Below, piece by piece: positions 8,990 through 18,622 of a stretch of DNA of 64,000 nt. A program made the position numbers and the translations under genes. The notes under the pieces are model-generated. The model was not told the DNA's origin, searched no databases, and saw nothing but the letters and a program-made list of their open reading frames with translations. Positions within the stretch are counted from its first letter, which is position 1. Every line of letters begins with the position of its first letter. Source of the DNA: Candidatus Nitrospira nitrosa (GTDB lineage Bacteria; Nitrospirota; Nitrospiria; Nitrospirales; Nitrospiraceae); assembly GCF_001458735.1 (NCBI RefSeq), contig NZ_CZQA01000001.1, positions 248,001 through 312,000 of the forward strand, written 5' to 3'.

Positions 8990-9317
8990 ATTCAACACTC
9001 AGAGCACAATGCTGAGAGATTCACCTTCGCAAGAGCGAGATCGTAATGTACATGGTGATACATTCACCAACACCCAGCTCACGATGTTCCCTCCATACTC
9101 AGGTTATGTTACAAGTCCCTAAAATCCTGAGTCAAGTAAACGAGGCTTGCCTTTTCTCCTGAATAAACCACATGAAATGATGGACAAAGCCAAGCGATTT
9201 CCTCTAGAATCTGTTTCGCATGTTCGTGGCTTGTCACTCGCCACTATTTTCTCACATTACCAGACTCCGTAGACAGACCGACGTTGGATTTCTATAACCT
9301 CAACCCACGAGGGGCCT
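8990..9317. other. 328 bp spacer and metK leader without a recognised gene
   Basis: This divergent spacer between the tlpA-like gene and metK holds no convincing coding frame. I looked for a SAM-I or related riboswitch before metK and did not see its conserved core or a terminator hairpin. A GAGGGG sequence just before the metK ATG serves as ribosome binding site. The promoter(s) of both genes must lie here. Confidence 0.5.
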
Positions 9318-11847
<2,530 letters not shown>

Positions 11848-11938
11848 AAAGCATGACGCGGAGAGGGCACTCTCCATGCTCGGTCAATGCGCGCAGTAGG
11901 GAGCACCCACACTGCACCATCAAGAAGAGAGAGAAAAG

Positions 11939-11966
11939 AAAGGCCGCCTCAACTGAGGCGGCCTTT
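11939..11966 (+). terminator. rho-independent terminator after ahcY
   Basis: A perfect 12-bp stem (AAAGGCCGCCTC / GAGGCGGCCTTT) with loop AACT is followed by further T-rich sequence (TTTTAATTTT). It lies about 90 nt after the ahcY stop and is a textbook intrinsic terminator. Confidence 0.9.
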
Positions 11967-12090
11967 TAATTTTCGGTTACCCTCCTCTCCTTCTCCAAGA
12001 AAACCTACGCTACTCTCAATCCAATCATCCTGAACCGGCTACGGTTGCAATCTAATTATGGAGTGGTAAAGTGAGGGCGAAGAGGGCTCT

Positions 12091-13293
12091 ATGAACTCCC
12101 ACGAGTTCCAGCCGTTGTCACTTGCGGATTTTGGAATTTCGTCTGAACGGGGTTTCCTCCCGTCGGATCCTTGTGAATCGCTGCCCGACTGTCCAACGCT
12201 GAACCACCTAAGTCACGAGCTTCCCAAGCTGTTAAGCGCTCGCCAAGTCCGGCGATTTGTCGATGAAGAGCCGTCGTTCCTGTCATCCATCCCATCGAAT
12301 TGGGGTGAGGATGACTATCGCACCGCAATGCGTATCCTCTCCTTTGCCGGCCATGCCTATGTGTGGGAAACACCGGGACAGCCGGCTGCCAAGCTCCCCG
12401 CCCAACTTGCACAGCCCTGGTACGAGCTAGCCCAGAAGAACTGTCGTCCACCAGTGCTTTCTTACGCCTCCTATGCACTGGATAACTGGCGACGGCTTGA
12501 TCGGGCACAACCCATTCAGCTCGACAACATCGTGCTGCGGCAAAACTTTCTCGGTGGGTTGGATGAGGAGTGGTTCGTCGTCGTCCACATCCAGATTGAG
12601 TACCAGGCAGGACCTGGCCTGGAAGGATTGCTGCGGGCGATCAACGGGGCTGCGACAGGGAAGGAAGATGAGGTGCTGCTGGGTTTGCAAGCCTTAGCAT
12701 CCGCGCAAGCCGCCATGCGAGATACGCTGCTCCGCATGAAAGAGCGATGCGATCCCTATGTGTATTACACTCGTGTGAGGCCCTACATCCATGGCTGGAA
12801 GAACAGCCCGTCACTCCCCAACGGCCTCATCTATGACAAGGTCGAGGCCTACGCGCAACAGCCACAGCAGTTTCGTGGTGAGACCGGGGCACAAAGTTCA
12901 ATCGTGCCGTGCTTAGACGCAGGCCTGGGCATCCACCATGCGCCTGACCCATTGACGGTATACCTCCAAGAAATGCGGGAGTATATGCCACCCCGCCATC
13001 GTGCGCTTATTCATGCTCTGGAGAGTCAAACTGGCAGGAGAGGGCAGGCCCTCCTGTCTGCCTATGTCCATGACCACAAACAACGCAATCCTCAAATTTG
13101 GTCCGCCTACTGTGCTTGCGTTGACCTACTGGCGCAGTTCCGTGAAATCCATATCGGCTACGCCGACAGCTACATCCACCGCCAGCACCAGACCAGTGCG
13201 ACCAACCCTACGGCAGTAGGCACCGGCGGCACTCCCTTCATGACATATCTACAGAAGCACCTGGACGAAACAAAACAGACCATCGGGGCGTAG
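12091..13293 (+). CDS. indoleamine 2,3-dioxygenase family haem protein
   Basis: A 400-residue protein of the IDO superfamily, which opens the indole ring of tryptophan with O2 to give N-formylkynurenine. Family signatures: SYASYALDNWRRLD, FVVVHIQIEYQAGPGLEGLL, RPYIHGWKN, FRGETGAQSS, and the C-terminal ATGTGGTPFM-like segment TAVGTGGTPFMTYL. The proximal haem ligand is probably His354 in FREIHIGYADSYI. GAGGG precedes the ATG. It follows the ahcY terminator and converges on a slipin gene; a cyclase of the kynurenine-formamidase superfamily is 2 kb away. Several bacterial IDO-like proteins act poorly on tryptophan, so the substrate remains open. Confidence 0.82.
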   Translation: MNSHEFQPLSLADFGISSERGFLPSDPCESLPDCPTLNHLSHELPKLLSARQVRRFVDEEPSFLSSIPSNWGEDDYRTAMRILSFAGHAYVWETPGQPAAKLPAQLAQPWYELAQKNCRPPVLSYASYALDNWRRLDRAQPIQLDNIVLRQNFLGGLDEEWFVVVHIQIEYQAGPGLEGLLRAINGAATGKEDEVLLGLQALASAQAAMRDTLLRMKERCDPYVYYTRVRPYIHGWKNSPSLPNGLIYDKVEAYAQQPQQFRGETGAQSSIVPCLDAGLGIHHAPDPLTVYLQEMREYMPPRHRALIHALESQTGRRGQALLSAYVHDHKQRNPQIWSAYCACVDLLAQFREIHIGYADSYIHRQHQTSATNPTAVGTGGTPFMTYLQKHLDETKQTIGA

Positions 13294-13417
13294 GCGCACG
13301 CAACCGGATGGACCGCAGTCCTTCAGCCACTTCCAGTTTTCACATCTTTTAGCTCGCTGCGAGAAGTAAAAAGGAAAAGGTGTACTCTACCGTTTGAAGG
13401 AAAATGGCTTTTCTTCT

Positions 13418-14191
13418 TTAACTGCTGGAAGGACTATTATCTTTGTGCCCTGAGGTCTGCCCACTAATAGGAATAACTCCACTCTGCTGCGGTACACCCA
13501 CAACTATGCTGCTACTCGAAGCTGATTGTAGCGCCCGGAGTTGCAACAATTCCGGATTCCCCTTAATCATCTGCGCAGCATTAGCAAGACTTCTGAGGGC
13601 GGCTGTTTCACCTCGAGCTTTTTCAAGCGAAGCCAATCCCTCTTTCTTGGCTTTAACAACCTGAGTGAATATTGCCTTTAACGGACCGGGAAACATCATG
13701 TCCTTGATGCTAACAGACTGAAGCTGTACCCCTAACTCCTGGCATTTTATTTCAACCATATTCTTCAGCGTGTCCCCCATCTGGCCCCTTTGCTCAAGAG
13801 TTTCATCCATGGTTTTTGAACTCACAATGCTTCTTAGCGCAACCTGCAACTCCTGATATAGAGCCGCTTGATAGTCCTGACTTTTATTTATTGCCTTAGC
13901 AGCGTCTACAACTTGGAACTGCACAGCGAGGCTAATCTTGATGCCTACGCTATCAGAGCTTAGAACCTCTTGCCCTGGAACCGAAATTGAACGTGGGCGA
14001 ATATCTATCTTGGTTATCGTTGTACACCACGGAAAGTACCAATACTGTCCTGCCATCAGAAGGCCTGAAAAATGGCCTCGCGCATATTTGAGACCGGTCT
14101 CGTATTCATAGATCGTAGCTCGGTGTAAGCAATACCGAAAGAGAACCAGGATTCCACCAACCACAAAACTCGCTATGAACAAGTTTTCCAT
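13418..14191 (-). CDS. slipin / SPFH (band 7) membrane protein
   Basis: A 257-residue stomatin-like protein. A single N-terminal hydrophobic segment (about residues 4-20) anchors it, followed by the SPFH domain (about 25-190) with DIRPRSISVPGQEVLSSDSV and ALRSIVSSKTMDETL, then a helical stretch rich in Ala/Glu/Lys and a Ser/Gly/Pro-rich tail ending NSPSSS. Slipins form membrane microdomain scaffolds, often with an NfeD partner protease; no nfeD gene is visible here. The gene is locally richer in AT than its neighbours, which could indicate transfer. It is transcribed alone. Confidence 0.85.
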   Translation of the reverse strand: MENLFIASFVVGGILVLFRYCLHRATIYEYETGLKYARGHFSGLLMAGQYWYFPWCTTITKIDIRPRSISVPGQEVLSSDSVGIKISLAVQFQVVDAAKAINKSQDYQAALYQELQVALRSIVSSKTMDETLEQRGQMGDTLKNMVEIKCQELGVQLQSVSIKDMMFPGPLKAIFTQVVKAKKEGLASLEKARGETAALRSLANAAQMIKGNPELLQLRALQSASSSSIVVGVPQQSGVIPISGQTSGHKDNSPSSS

Positions 14192-14544
14192 GATTCCTCG
14201 TTATTTTGAAGCCCAACTCAGGGAGTCACAGTTCAAGGGCGGAGGTTTTAACCTTCAAAGCCATTGCGCTGTTGCGTTTCCGCCAACTCCCTGAGCTAGA
14301 CCTAGGAAGGCTTTGAACCTTCACGCCCAAAGGCGTACCCTCGGAGAAGCCGCAAAGCCATAGTGATGATGTCACAATGGCTGCCTTTGACTCCTCCATC
14401 CACAATAGAATCTAGACCTGACGTTATCGGCGGGCAAGAAACTTCCATTTCCCTCCCTTCATTTGTAAAATGACCTCGTTGCCTCACCGACTGCAACTCT
14501 CAACTTGTTGGTCTTCTACAATCCTACCAACAACAGAGCCTCCG
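14192..14544. other. 353 bp intergenic region between slipin and DUF429 genes
   Basis: No coding frame here is convincing; an open frame upstream of the DUF429 ATG lacks family similarity. The region contains nested inverted repeats (listed separately) and further short inverted repeats such as TTCAAAGCC / GGCTTTGAA. Divergent promoters for the two flanking genes must lie here, but I cannot place them. Confidence 0.5.
14217..14295 (-). repeat. nested inverted repeat upstream of the slipin gene
   Basis: A perfect 10-bp outer arm (CTCAGGGAGT at 14217-14226, ACTCCCTGAG at 14286-14295) encloses a second 6-bp arm (GGCGGA at 14238-14243, TCCGCC at 14279-14284). Together they can fold into a stem with an internal asymmetric loop 26 nt before the slipin start codon, so it may be a 5' leader structure. 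No T-run follows. Confidence 0.5.
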
Positions 14545-15210
14545 ATGGTTAAGTGCACACCGCTAGTTGTAGTAGGAATCGATCTCGCTGGGTCGCCGAA
14601 GCGACCGACCGGTGTATGCGTACTACGCGATCTTAAGGCTGAAACACGTGTGGCGTTTAGCGACGACAACATCCTCGATTTCGTGAAAAAGGCTCAACCT
14701 ATGCTCGTCCCGATTGATGCCCCACTCAGTCTGCCGAATGGACGGAAGACCGTCCATGATCGTTCACGGGAACACCTGCGTGACTGTGATCGTGAGCTGC
14801 TCCGACGCCGTATTCGTTTCTTCCCTATTACACTCGGTCCCATGCGCATGTTGACAGAGCGTGGTTTGGCACTGAAGCAACAGCTCACAACCATGGGCTA
14901 TCAGACTGTGGAGTGCTACCCCGGCGCTGCCCAAGACCTGTGGGATATTCCTCGCCAACACCGAGATCGGTCTGGTCTTCTGACTGGCCTAAGAAGGCTG
15001 GGTCTGCGTGGGCTTAAGAAGTCAGCAACAAGTGATGAACTCGACGCCGCGACAGCGGCCCTTGTAGGCCGGTGGTTTCTCTTAGGTCAGGGGCGGATGC
15101 TTGGTGGAGACTGGGGAATTCTAATCCCAGCGATAGATGGGGCACGAGAGAGATCATCGCGTCAAAAGGCGGAATCGAACACTAGCGTGAGGGGGACACC
15201 ACCGCAATGA
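14545..15210 (+). CDS. DUF429 domain protein (predicted RNase H-fold nuclease)
   Basis: A 221-residue protein of the DUF429 family. Typical are VVGIDLAGSPKRPTG at the start (first acidic residue in a beta-hairpin), the second acidic position in PIDAPLSLP, a cluster RRRIRFFPITLG, ECYPGAAQDLW, and SDELDAATAALVGRW near the end, which carries further conserved acids. The fold is thought to be RNase H-like; the substrate is unknown. I chose ATG 14545 because it places the GIDLAGS motif at the usual distance from the start. Its end overlaps the convergent cyclase gene by 29 bp. Confidence 0.8.
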   Translation: MVKCTPLVVVGIDLAGSPKRPTGVCVLRDLKAETRVAFSDDNILDFVKKAQPMLVPIDAPLSLPNGRKTVHDRSREHLRDCDRELLRRRIRFFPITLGPMRMLTERGLALKQQLTTMGYQTVECYPGAAQDLWDIPRQHRDRSGLLTGLRRLGLRGLKKSATSDELDAATAALVGRWFLLGQGRMLGGDWGILIPAIDGARERSSRQKAESNTSVRGTPPQ

Positions 15211-16012
15211 TCCGCAGCGGGCCGCCAGTACCGCCGGCAATTTTCATAGGTAGCGCGATGACATCGAAGCCACGACCAGGAAGCTCATCCAGATTGTCCA
15301 GATTTTCAAACACCGGCACATTGTGAGACAGCAGCGCAACATGCGTCTCGAACTTGGTCGACTGGCCATAGTCGATCGAGGCGGTATCGATCCCCACTGC
15401 CTTCACGTGCCGTTCACGCGCCAGCCAGATAGCAGCTTCGGGATGTAAACCTGGGAAATGTAGTGCTCGCACCCCGTCCTCACCTCTCAACTCCGTTCCG
15501 AGATAATACTTCCGGCTTGGCCAGAACTTGGCGTAGCCTGTGTTCAGTAGCACGATGGCACCATTCGGAATGCGACCGTGTCCTGCTTCCCAGCGTTCAA
15601 AATCTGAGATGGCCACAAGATAGTCCCGATCACGAGCACACAGTCCAGTGGCATCAATTTTGACAGCCGCTCCGACCATCCGATCGATCGGGATCTGGTC
15701 CAGCGTCTGTTTCCCTTTCGCAAAGTGGATCGGTGCATCGATGTGGGTGCCTCCGTGCTCAGGCAACTCCATACGGTTTGACGCGTAGTAGTACCCAGCC
15801 GAGGTGTGTTCCGCATGCTGTACAATGAGCTTAAAATCCTCCTCCGTCGGCCAGACGATCGTGTCCGATCCGAATGAATGCGTCAGATCGATAATCCGCG
15901 ATTGCTCCCAAGTGAACTGACCATGCTGAGGATTCGCGACACATCCAATGATTGAGAGGAAGCACAGCTCTGCGATGACCATGCTCGTCATGTGCGTGAG
16001 CCTTCTTAACAT
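15182..16012 (-). CDS. cyclase family (kynurenine formamidase superfamily) lipoprotein
   Basis: A 276-residue protein of the PF04199 cyclase family, metal-dependent hydrolases that include kynurenine formamidase KynB and isatin hydrolase. The metal-binding signature is HGGTHIDAPIHF, preceded by RIIDLTHSFGSDTIVWP. The start at 16012 has AGGAAGAG upstream and yields a signal peptide MLRRLTHMTSMVIAELCFL with lipobox SIIGC, so it is probably exported and lipid-anchored. Cytoplasmic KynB is shorter (about 210 residues). The nearby IDO-family gene would make a KynB substrate, but an exported location argues against simple coupling. Substrate is not known. Confidence 0.82.
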   Translation of the reverse strand: MLRRLTHMTSMVIAELCFLSIIGCVANPQHGQFTWEQSRIIDLTHSFGSDTIVWPTEEDFKLIVQHAEHTSAGYYYASNRMELPEHGGTHIDAPIHFAKGKQTLDQIPIDRMVGAAVKIDATGLCARDRDYLVAISDFERWEAGHGRIPNGAIVLLNTGYAKFWPSRKYYLGTELRGEDGVRALHFPGLHPEAAIWLARERHVKAVGIDTASIDYGQSTKFETHVALLSHNVPVFENLDNLDELPGRGFDVIALPMKIAGGTGGPLRIIAVVSPSR

Positions 16013-16228
16013 CAGACTCTTCCTTGTCGCTCCTCCCCAAGACTTGGATGGAACGGCTGCGCGAAGAGGTTGTCGGAAGCGAAGACACACTCTTCTCGTT
16101 CTTCCTCTAGCAGGGCGTCCCTGGCGGTCTCACTATGCCCGTCGACCGAGCACCGCCCATAATTGTGGATTGTGATTGTTCCCGCGTGCGCGGTTGGGGA
16201 ACACGAGACTGGCAGGGATGTCCCCTGC

Positions 16229-16552
16229 CTACTTCCCAAATGCTTTTTTCAGCAGCGGCTCGATCTCGCCCTTGGCAGCCATCGGATCAAGAATGTCGGT
16301 ATCGCCGTAAAAGGTGCCGTCGATAAATACCTTGGGGAGCGTCGGCCAGTTGGTCATCTTCGTGAGGGCTTCGCGTTTTGCCGGCTGAGACAGGACATCG
16401 ATCAATTCGTACGGATATCCATACTTGTCAAAAAACTGCATGGTTTCCCTGGTGAACCCACACATCGGCATCGTCTTCGTTCCCTTGCCATAGATTAAAA
16501 TTTTATGGGCCTTCACTTCCTTCTGAATTTCTTCGTCCATCTGGTCGGCCAT
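16229..16552 (-). CDS. grxD: monothiol glutaredoxin (Grx4/GrxD type)
   Basis: A 107-residue monothiol glutaredoxin. The active-site motif is Cys31-Gly-Phe-Thr (MCGFT) where the family nearly always has CGFS; the glutathione-binding WPTLPKVFIDG and GDTDIL follow as usual. These proteins bind a [2Fe-2S] cluster with glutathione and pass it on, often in complex with BolA. The bolA gene lies 9 nt upstream on the same strand. I chose the second ATG (16552), as GGAGG then lies 5 nt upstream; the first ATG would abut it. Confidence 0.92.
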   Translation of the reverse strand: MADQMDEEIQKEVKAHKILIYGKGTKTMPMCGFTRETMQFFDKYGYPYELIDVLSQPAKREALTKMTNWPTLPKVFIDGTFYGDTDILDPMAAKGEIEPLLKKAFGK

Positions 16553-16561
16553 CATCTCCTC

Positions 16562-16801
16562 CTACGCTTCGTCGTTCGTTCGTGCCGTCAGTTCCAAGGC
16601 GTGGATCCGCCCATCCTTCATCGGCGCATCTAATGCTTGATAGATCATACGATGCCGGTCCAAGAGATTTTTCCCCTGAAACCCATCCGAAACGATCACC
16701 ACCTTGAGGTGATTCATCGTTCCCGTACGATCTGTCACGGTCACGACCGCATCTGGCAAGGACTTGCGAATGTAGTCGGTCAGCACATCTTGGGTAATCA
16801 C
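16562..16801 (-). CDS. BolA family protein
   Basis: A 79-residue BolA/IbaG-like protein with the class II KH-like fold. The conserved pieces are LKVVIVSDGFQGKNLLDRHRMIYQAL, including the FxGxxxxxRHRxVY signature and the invariant His, and a C-terminal IHALELTART. It begins with GTG, preceded by GGAGG. BolA proteins bind monothiol glutaredoxins through a shared [2Fe-2S] cluster and act in iron-sulfur trafficking; the glutaredoxin is the next gene. No acidic residue excess or extra domain is present. Confidence 0.92.
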   Translation of the reverse strand: MITQDVLTDYIRKSLPDAVVTVTDRTGTMNHLKVVIVSDGFQGKNLLDRHRMIYQALDAPMKDGRIHALELTARTNDEA

Positions 16802-17048
16802 CGGCCTCCACTCCTCTGTTTTTAATACCCTAGCCCAAATCAGCGGTGAAAGGCAATGTGTCCCTCACCTGGTGGTTTTCAACATGGTGGTGGTGCATAT
16901 CAGCCAACTTCGTACAGGAGGTCACAATCCCAAACAATCAAGGCATTGAAAAGATGCACCTTCATAATTCTCACAGTTCGGCACCGACCTTGCGACTATC
17001 GGGTGTATAGACGGAAACCAATCGCCGCTGTTCACCAAGGAGGTTGCT

Positions 17049-17483
17049 ATGAGCGAATTCAAGTCAGGATTCTTCGTTGGAGGTGAGAGCTGCAATGGGC
17101 GAGTACTGGTCGTCGATGACGAGCCCGACATTCGTAAGGTCGTTCGCATGACGCTCCAAAAGGGCGGGTATGATGTTCTCGAAGCCGAGAATGGGGAAAA
17201 GGCCATTGAGGCCATCAACTCCGGCGAGAATCGGCTGCTCCTCGATGTCATCATCTGCGACATCCGGATGCCCAAAGTCAACGGCATCGAAGCGATTGCC
17301 TACTTCCGCCAGAACTATCCTCGCGTTCCGTTGATTGTGTTGACTGGATTCCCGGACACCGACATGGCCACCTCATTACTCCGTCAGGGCGTGGTGGACT
17401 ATCTGGTGAAGCCAGTCGAGGGGGAGAAACTGAAGGCCTCCGTTGCACGAGCCATGGAGCAACGTGAACTGGCCCATCTCTGA
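17049..17483 (+). CDS. single-domain response regulator (receiver only)
   Basis: A 144-residue protein consisting of a receiver domain (about 18-135): acidic residues in LVVDDEPDIRKVV, phospho-acceptor Asp71 in VIICDIRMPKVNG, Thr in VLTGFPD, and Lys in YLVKPVEG. There is no output domain, so it acts as a phosphate relay or by binding a partner. AAGGAGG precedes the ATG. It starts a four-gene set with two histidine kinases and a haem protein, 29 nt upstream of the first kinase, and is the obvious phosphorylation target of one or both of them. Confidence 0.93.
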   Translation: MSEFKSGFFVGGESCNGRVLVVDDEPDIRKVVRMTLQKGGYDVLEAENGEKAIEAINSGENRLLLDVIICDIRMPKVNGIEAIAYFRQNYPRVPLIVLTGFPDTDMATSLLRQGVVDYLVKPVEGEKLKASVARAMEQRELAHL

Positions 17484-17512
17484 TCAGCTGAGCCACAGCC
17501 GGGGGATCACAC

Positions 17513-18622
17513 ATGACGATCTTCTCACCGAGCATTGCTCCCTCACGAACCGAGTCTCAAGGGACTGCAGAGGCTCCCCCGCTGCCTCTGATGAGAGTCG
17601 CCATCATCGGAGCGGGTCGTGGGGGAACGGCCCTCCTTGATGTACTCCATCAAATCGGCACGATTGAGGTCGTCGGTATCGTCGACAAGAATCCAACGGC
17701 ACCCGGCCTCCGGCGAGCCCATGATCTCAACGTGCCGGTCTTTGATCAGGTATCGGGCCTGACCAAAAACCGACACCCCAGTCTCGTCATGGATGTGACT
17801 GGTGACCCCGCGATGGAGTCAGTGCTCCAAGAACAGGTGCCTCCAGGAACCGACATCGTCAATGGCCAGACGTCGCGGCTGCTCTGGTTGCTTATCCAGC
17901 ATGAAACGACGTTGCAAACTGAGCTACTCCATGCGGAGAAACTTGCGGGAATCGGCTCGTTTGCCGCCGGCATCGCCCACGACATCAATAATCCGCTCCA
18001 GCTCATTCTGGGCTTGGCGGAAAACCTCACCGACGAAACAGACCTCGACGCAGTGCACCTTCAAGCAGGCGACATTATTGAAGCCGTAAAACGAACGACG
18101 GCGATTTGTCGAGACCTGACGTCCTATTCTCGCCGTACATCACTTCGACCAGATGGACTCATCGGCGTCAACGGTAAGCTCGATGAGGCCCTGAAGATCG
18201 CCCGCTACGCCGTCGCCCTCCAAGACATTGAGATTCGCAAGCACTACCAACCGGACGTAGTTGCGAAGGGAAACCCTGATCAGCTCCTCCATGTGTTCGT
18301 CAATCTCATTACCAACGCGGTCCAAGCGATGGAACACCAAGGGATCTTGACCCTGGAAACCGCGATGGTAGACGGAGGGACACAGGTCCGTGTATCGGAC
18401 ACCGGCAGCGGCATTGCGCCGGAACTGCTGAACCGCATTTTTGATCCCTTCTTCACGACAAAGCCGCCCGGCAAGGGAACTGGCTTGGGCCTCTACAATA
18501 TCAAGAATGTCATCCATCACATGCATGGAGCCATTACCGTGGAAAGCCAGGTCGGACGTGGATCAACCTTCACACTCACCTTCCCTGGAGAACCCAGCCC
18601 GCAGGGAGAGGGATCATCATGA
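17513..18622 (+). CDS. histidine kinase with N-terminal Rossmann-fold domain
   Basis: A 369-residue soluble kinase without membrane helices. Residues about 27-130 form a Rossmann-like nucleotide-binding module: MRVAIIGAGRGGTALLDVL contains GxGxxG (33-38), then IEVVGIVDKNP with an acidic end of beta-2 and DVTGDPAMESV. A helical linker leads to the H box AAGIAHDINNPLQLI (His156) and a HATPase domain with NLITNAVQAM, DTGSGIAP and GTGLGLYNIK. Fusion of an NAD(P)-type or CoA-type binding domain to a kinase is uncommon and suggests sensing of a cytoplasmic dinucleotide or similar ligand. The next gene overlaps by 4 bp (ATGA). Confidence 0.88.
   Translation: MTIFSPSIAPSRTESQGTAEAPPLPLMRVAIIGAGRGGTALLDVLHQIGTIEVVGIVDKNPTAPGLRRAHDLNVPVFDQVSGLTKNRHPSLVMDVTGDPAMESVLQEQVPPGTDIVNGQTSRLLWLLIQHETTLQTELLHAEKLAGIGSFAAGIAHDINNPLQLILGLAENLTDETDLDAVHLQAGDIIEAVKRTTAICRDLTSYSRRTSLRPDGLIGVNGKLDEALKIARYAVALQDIEIRKHYQPDVVAKGNPDQLLHVFVNLITNAVQAMEHQGILTLETAMVDGGTQVRVSDTGSGIAPELLNRIFDPFFTTKPPGKGTGLGLYNIKNVIHHMHGAITVESQVGRGSTFTLTFPGEPSPQGEGSS

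Noticed and set aside
9050-9317. SAM riboswitch before metK
   Set aside because: The conserved four-way junction core, kink-turn and terminator arrangement of SAM-I were not found, nor the short SAM-II/III cores.
12091-16012. Complete kynurenine pathway cluster
   Set aside because: Only an IDO-like and a cyclase-superfamily gene are present; no kynureninase or kynurenine monooxygenase is nearby, and the cyclase appears exported.
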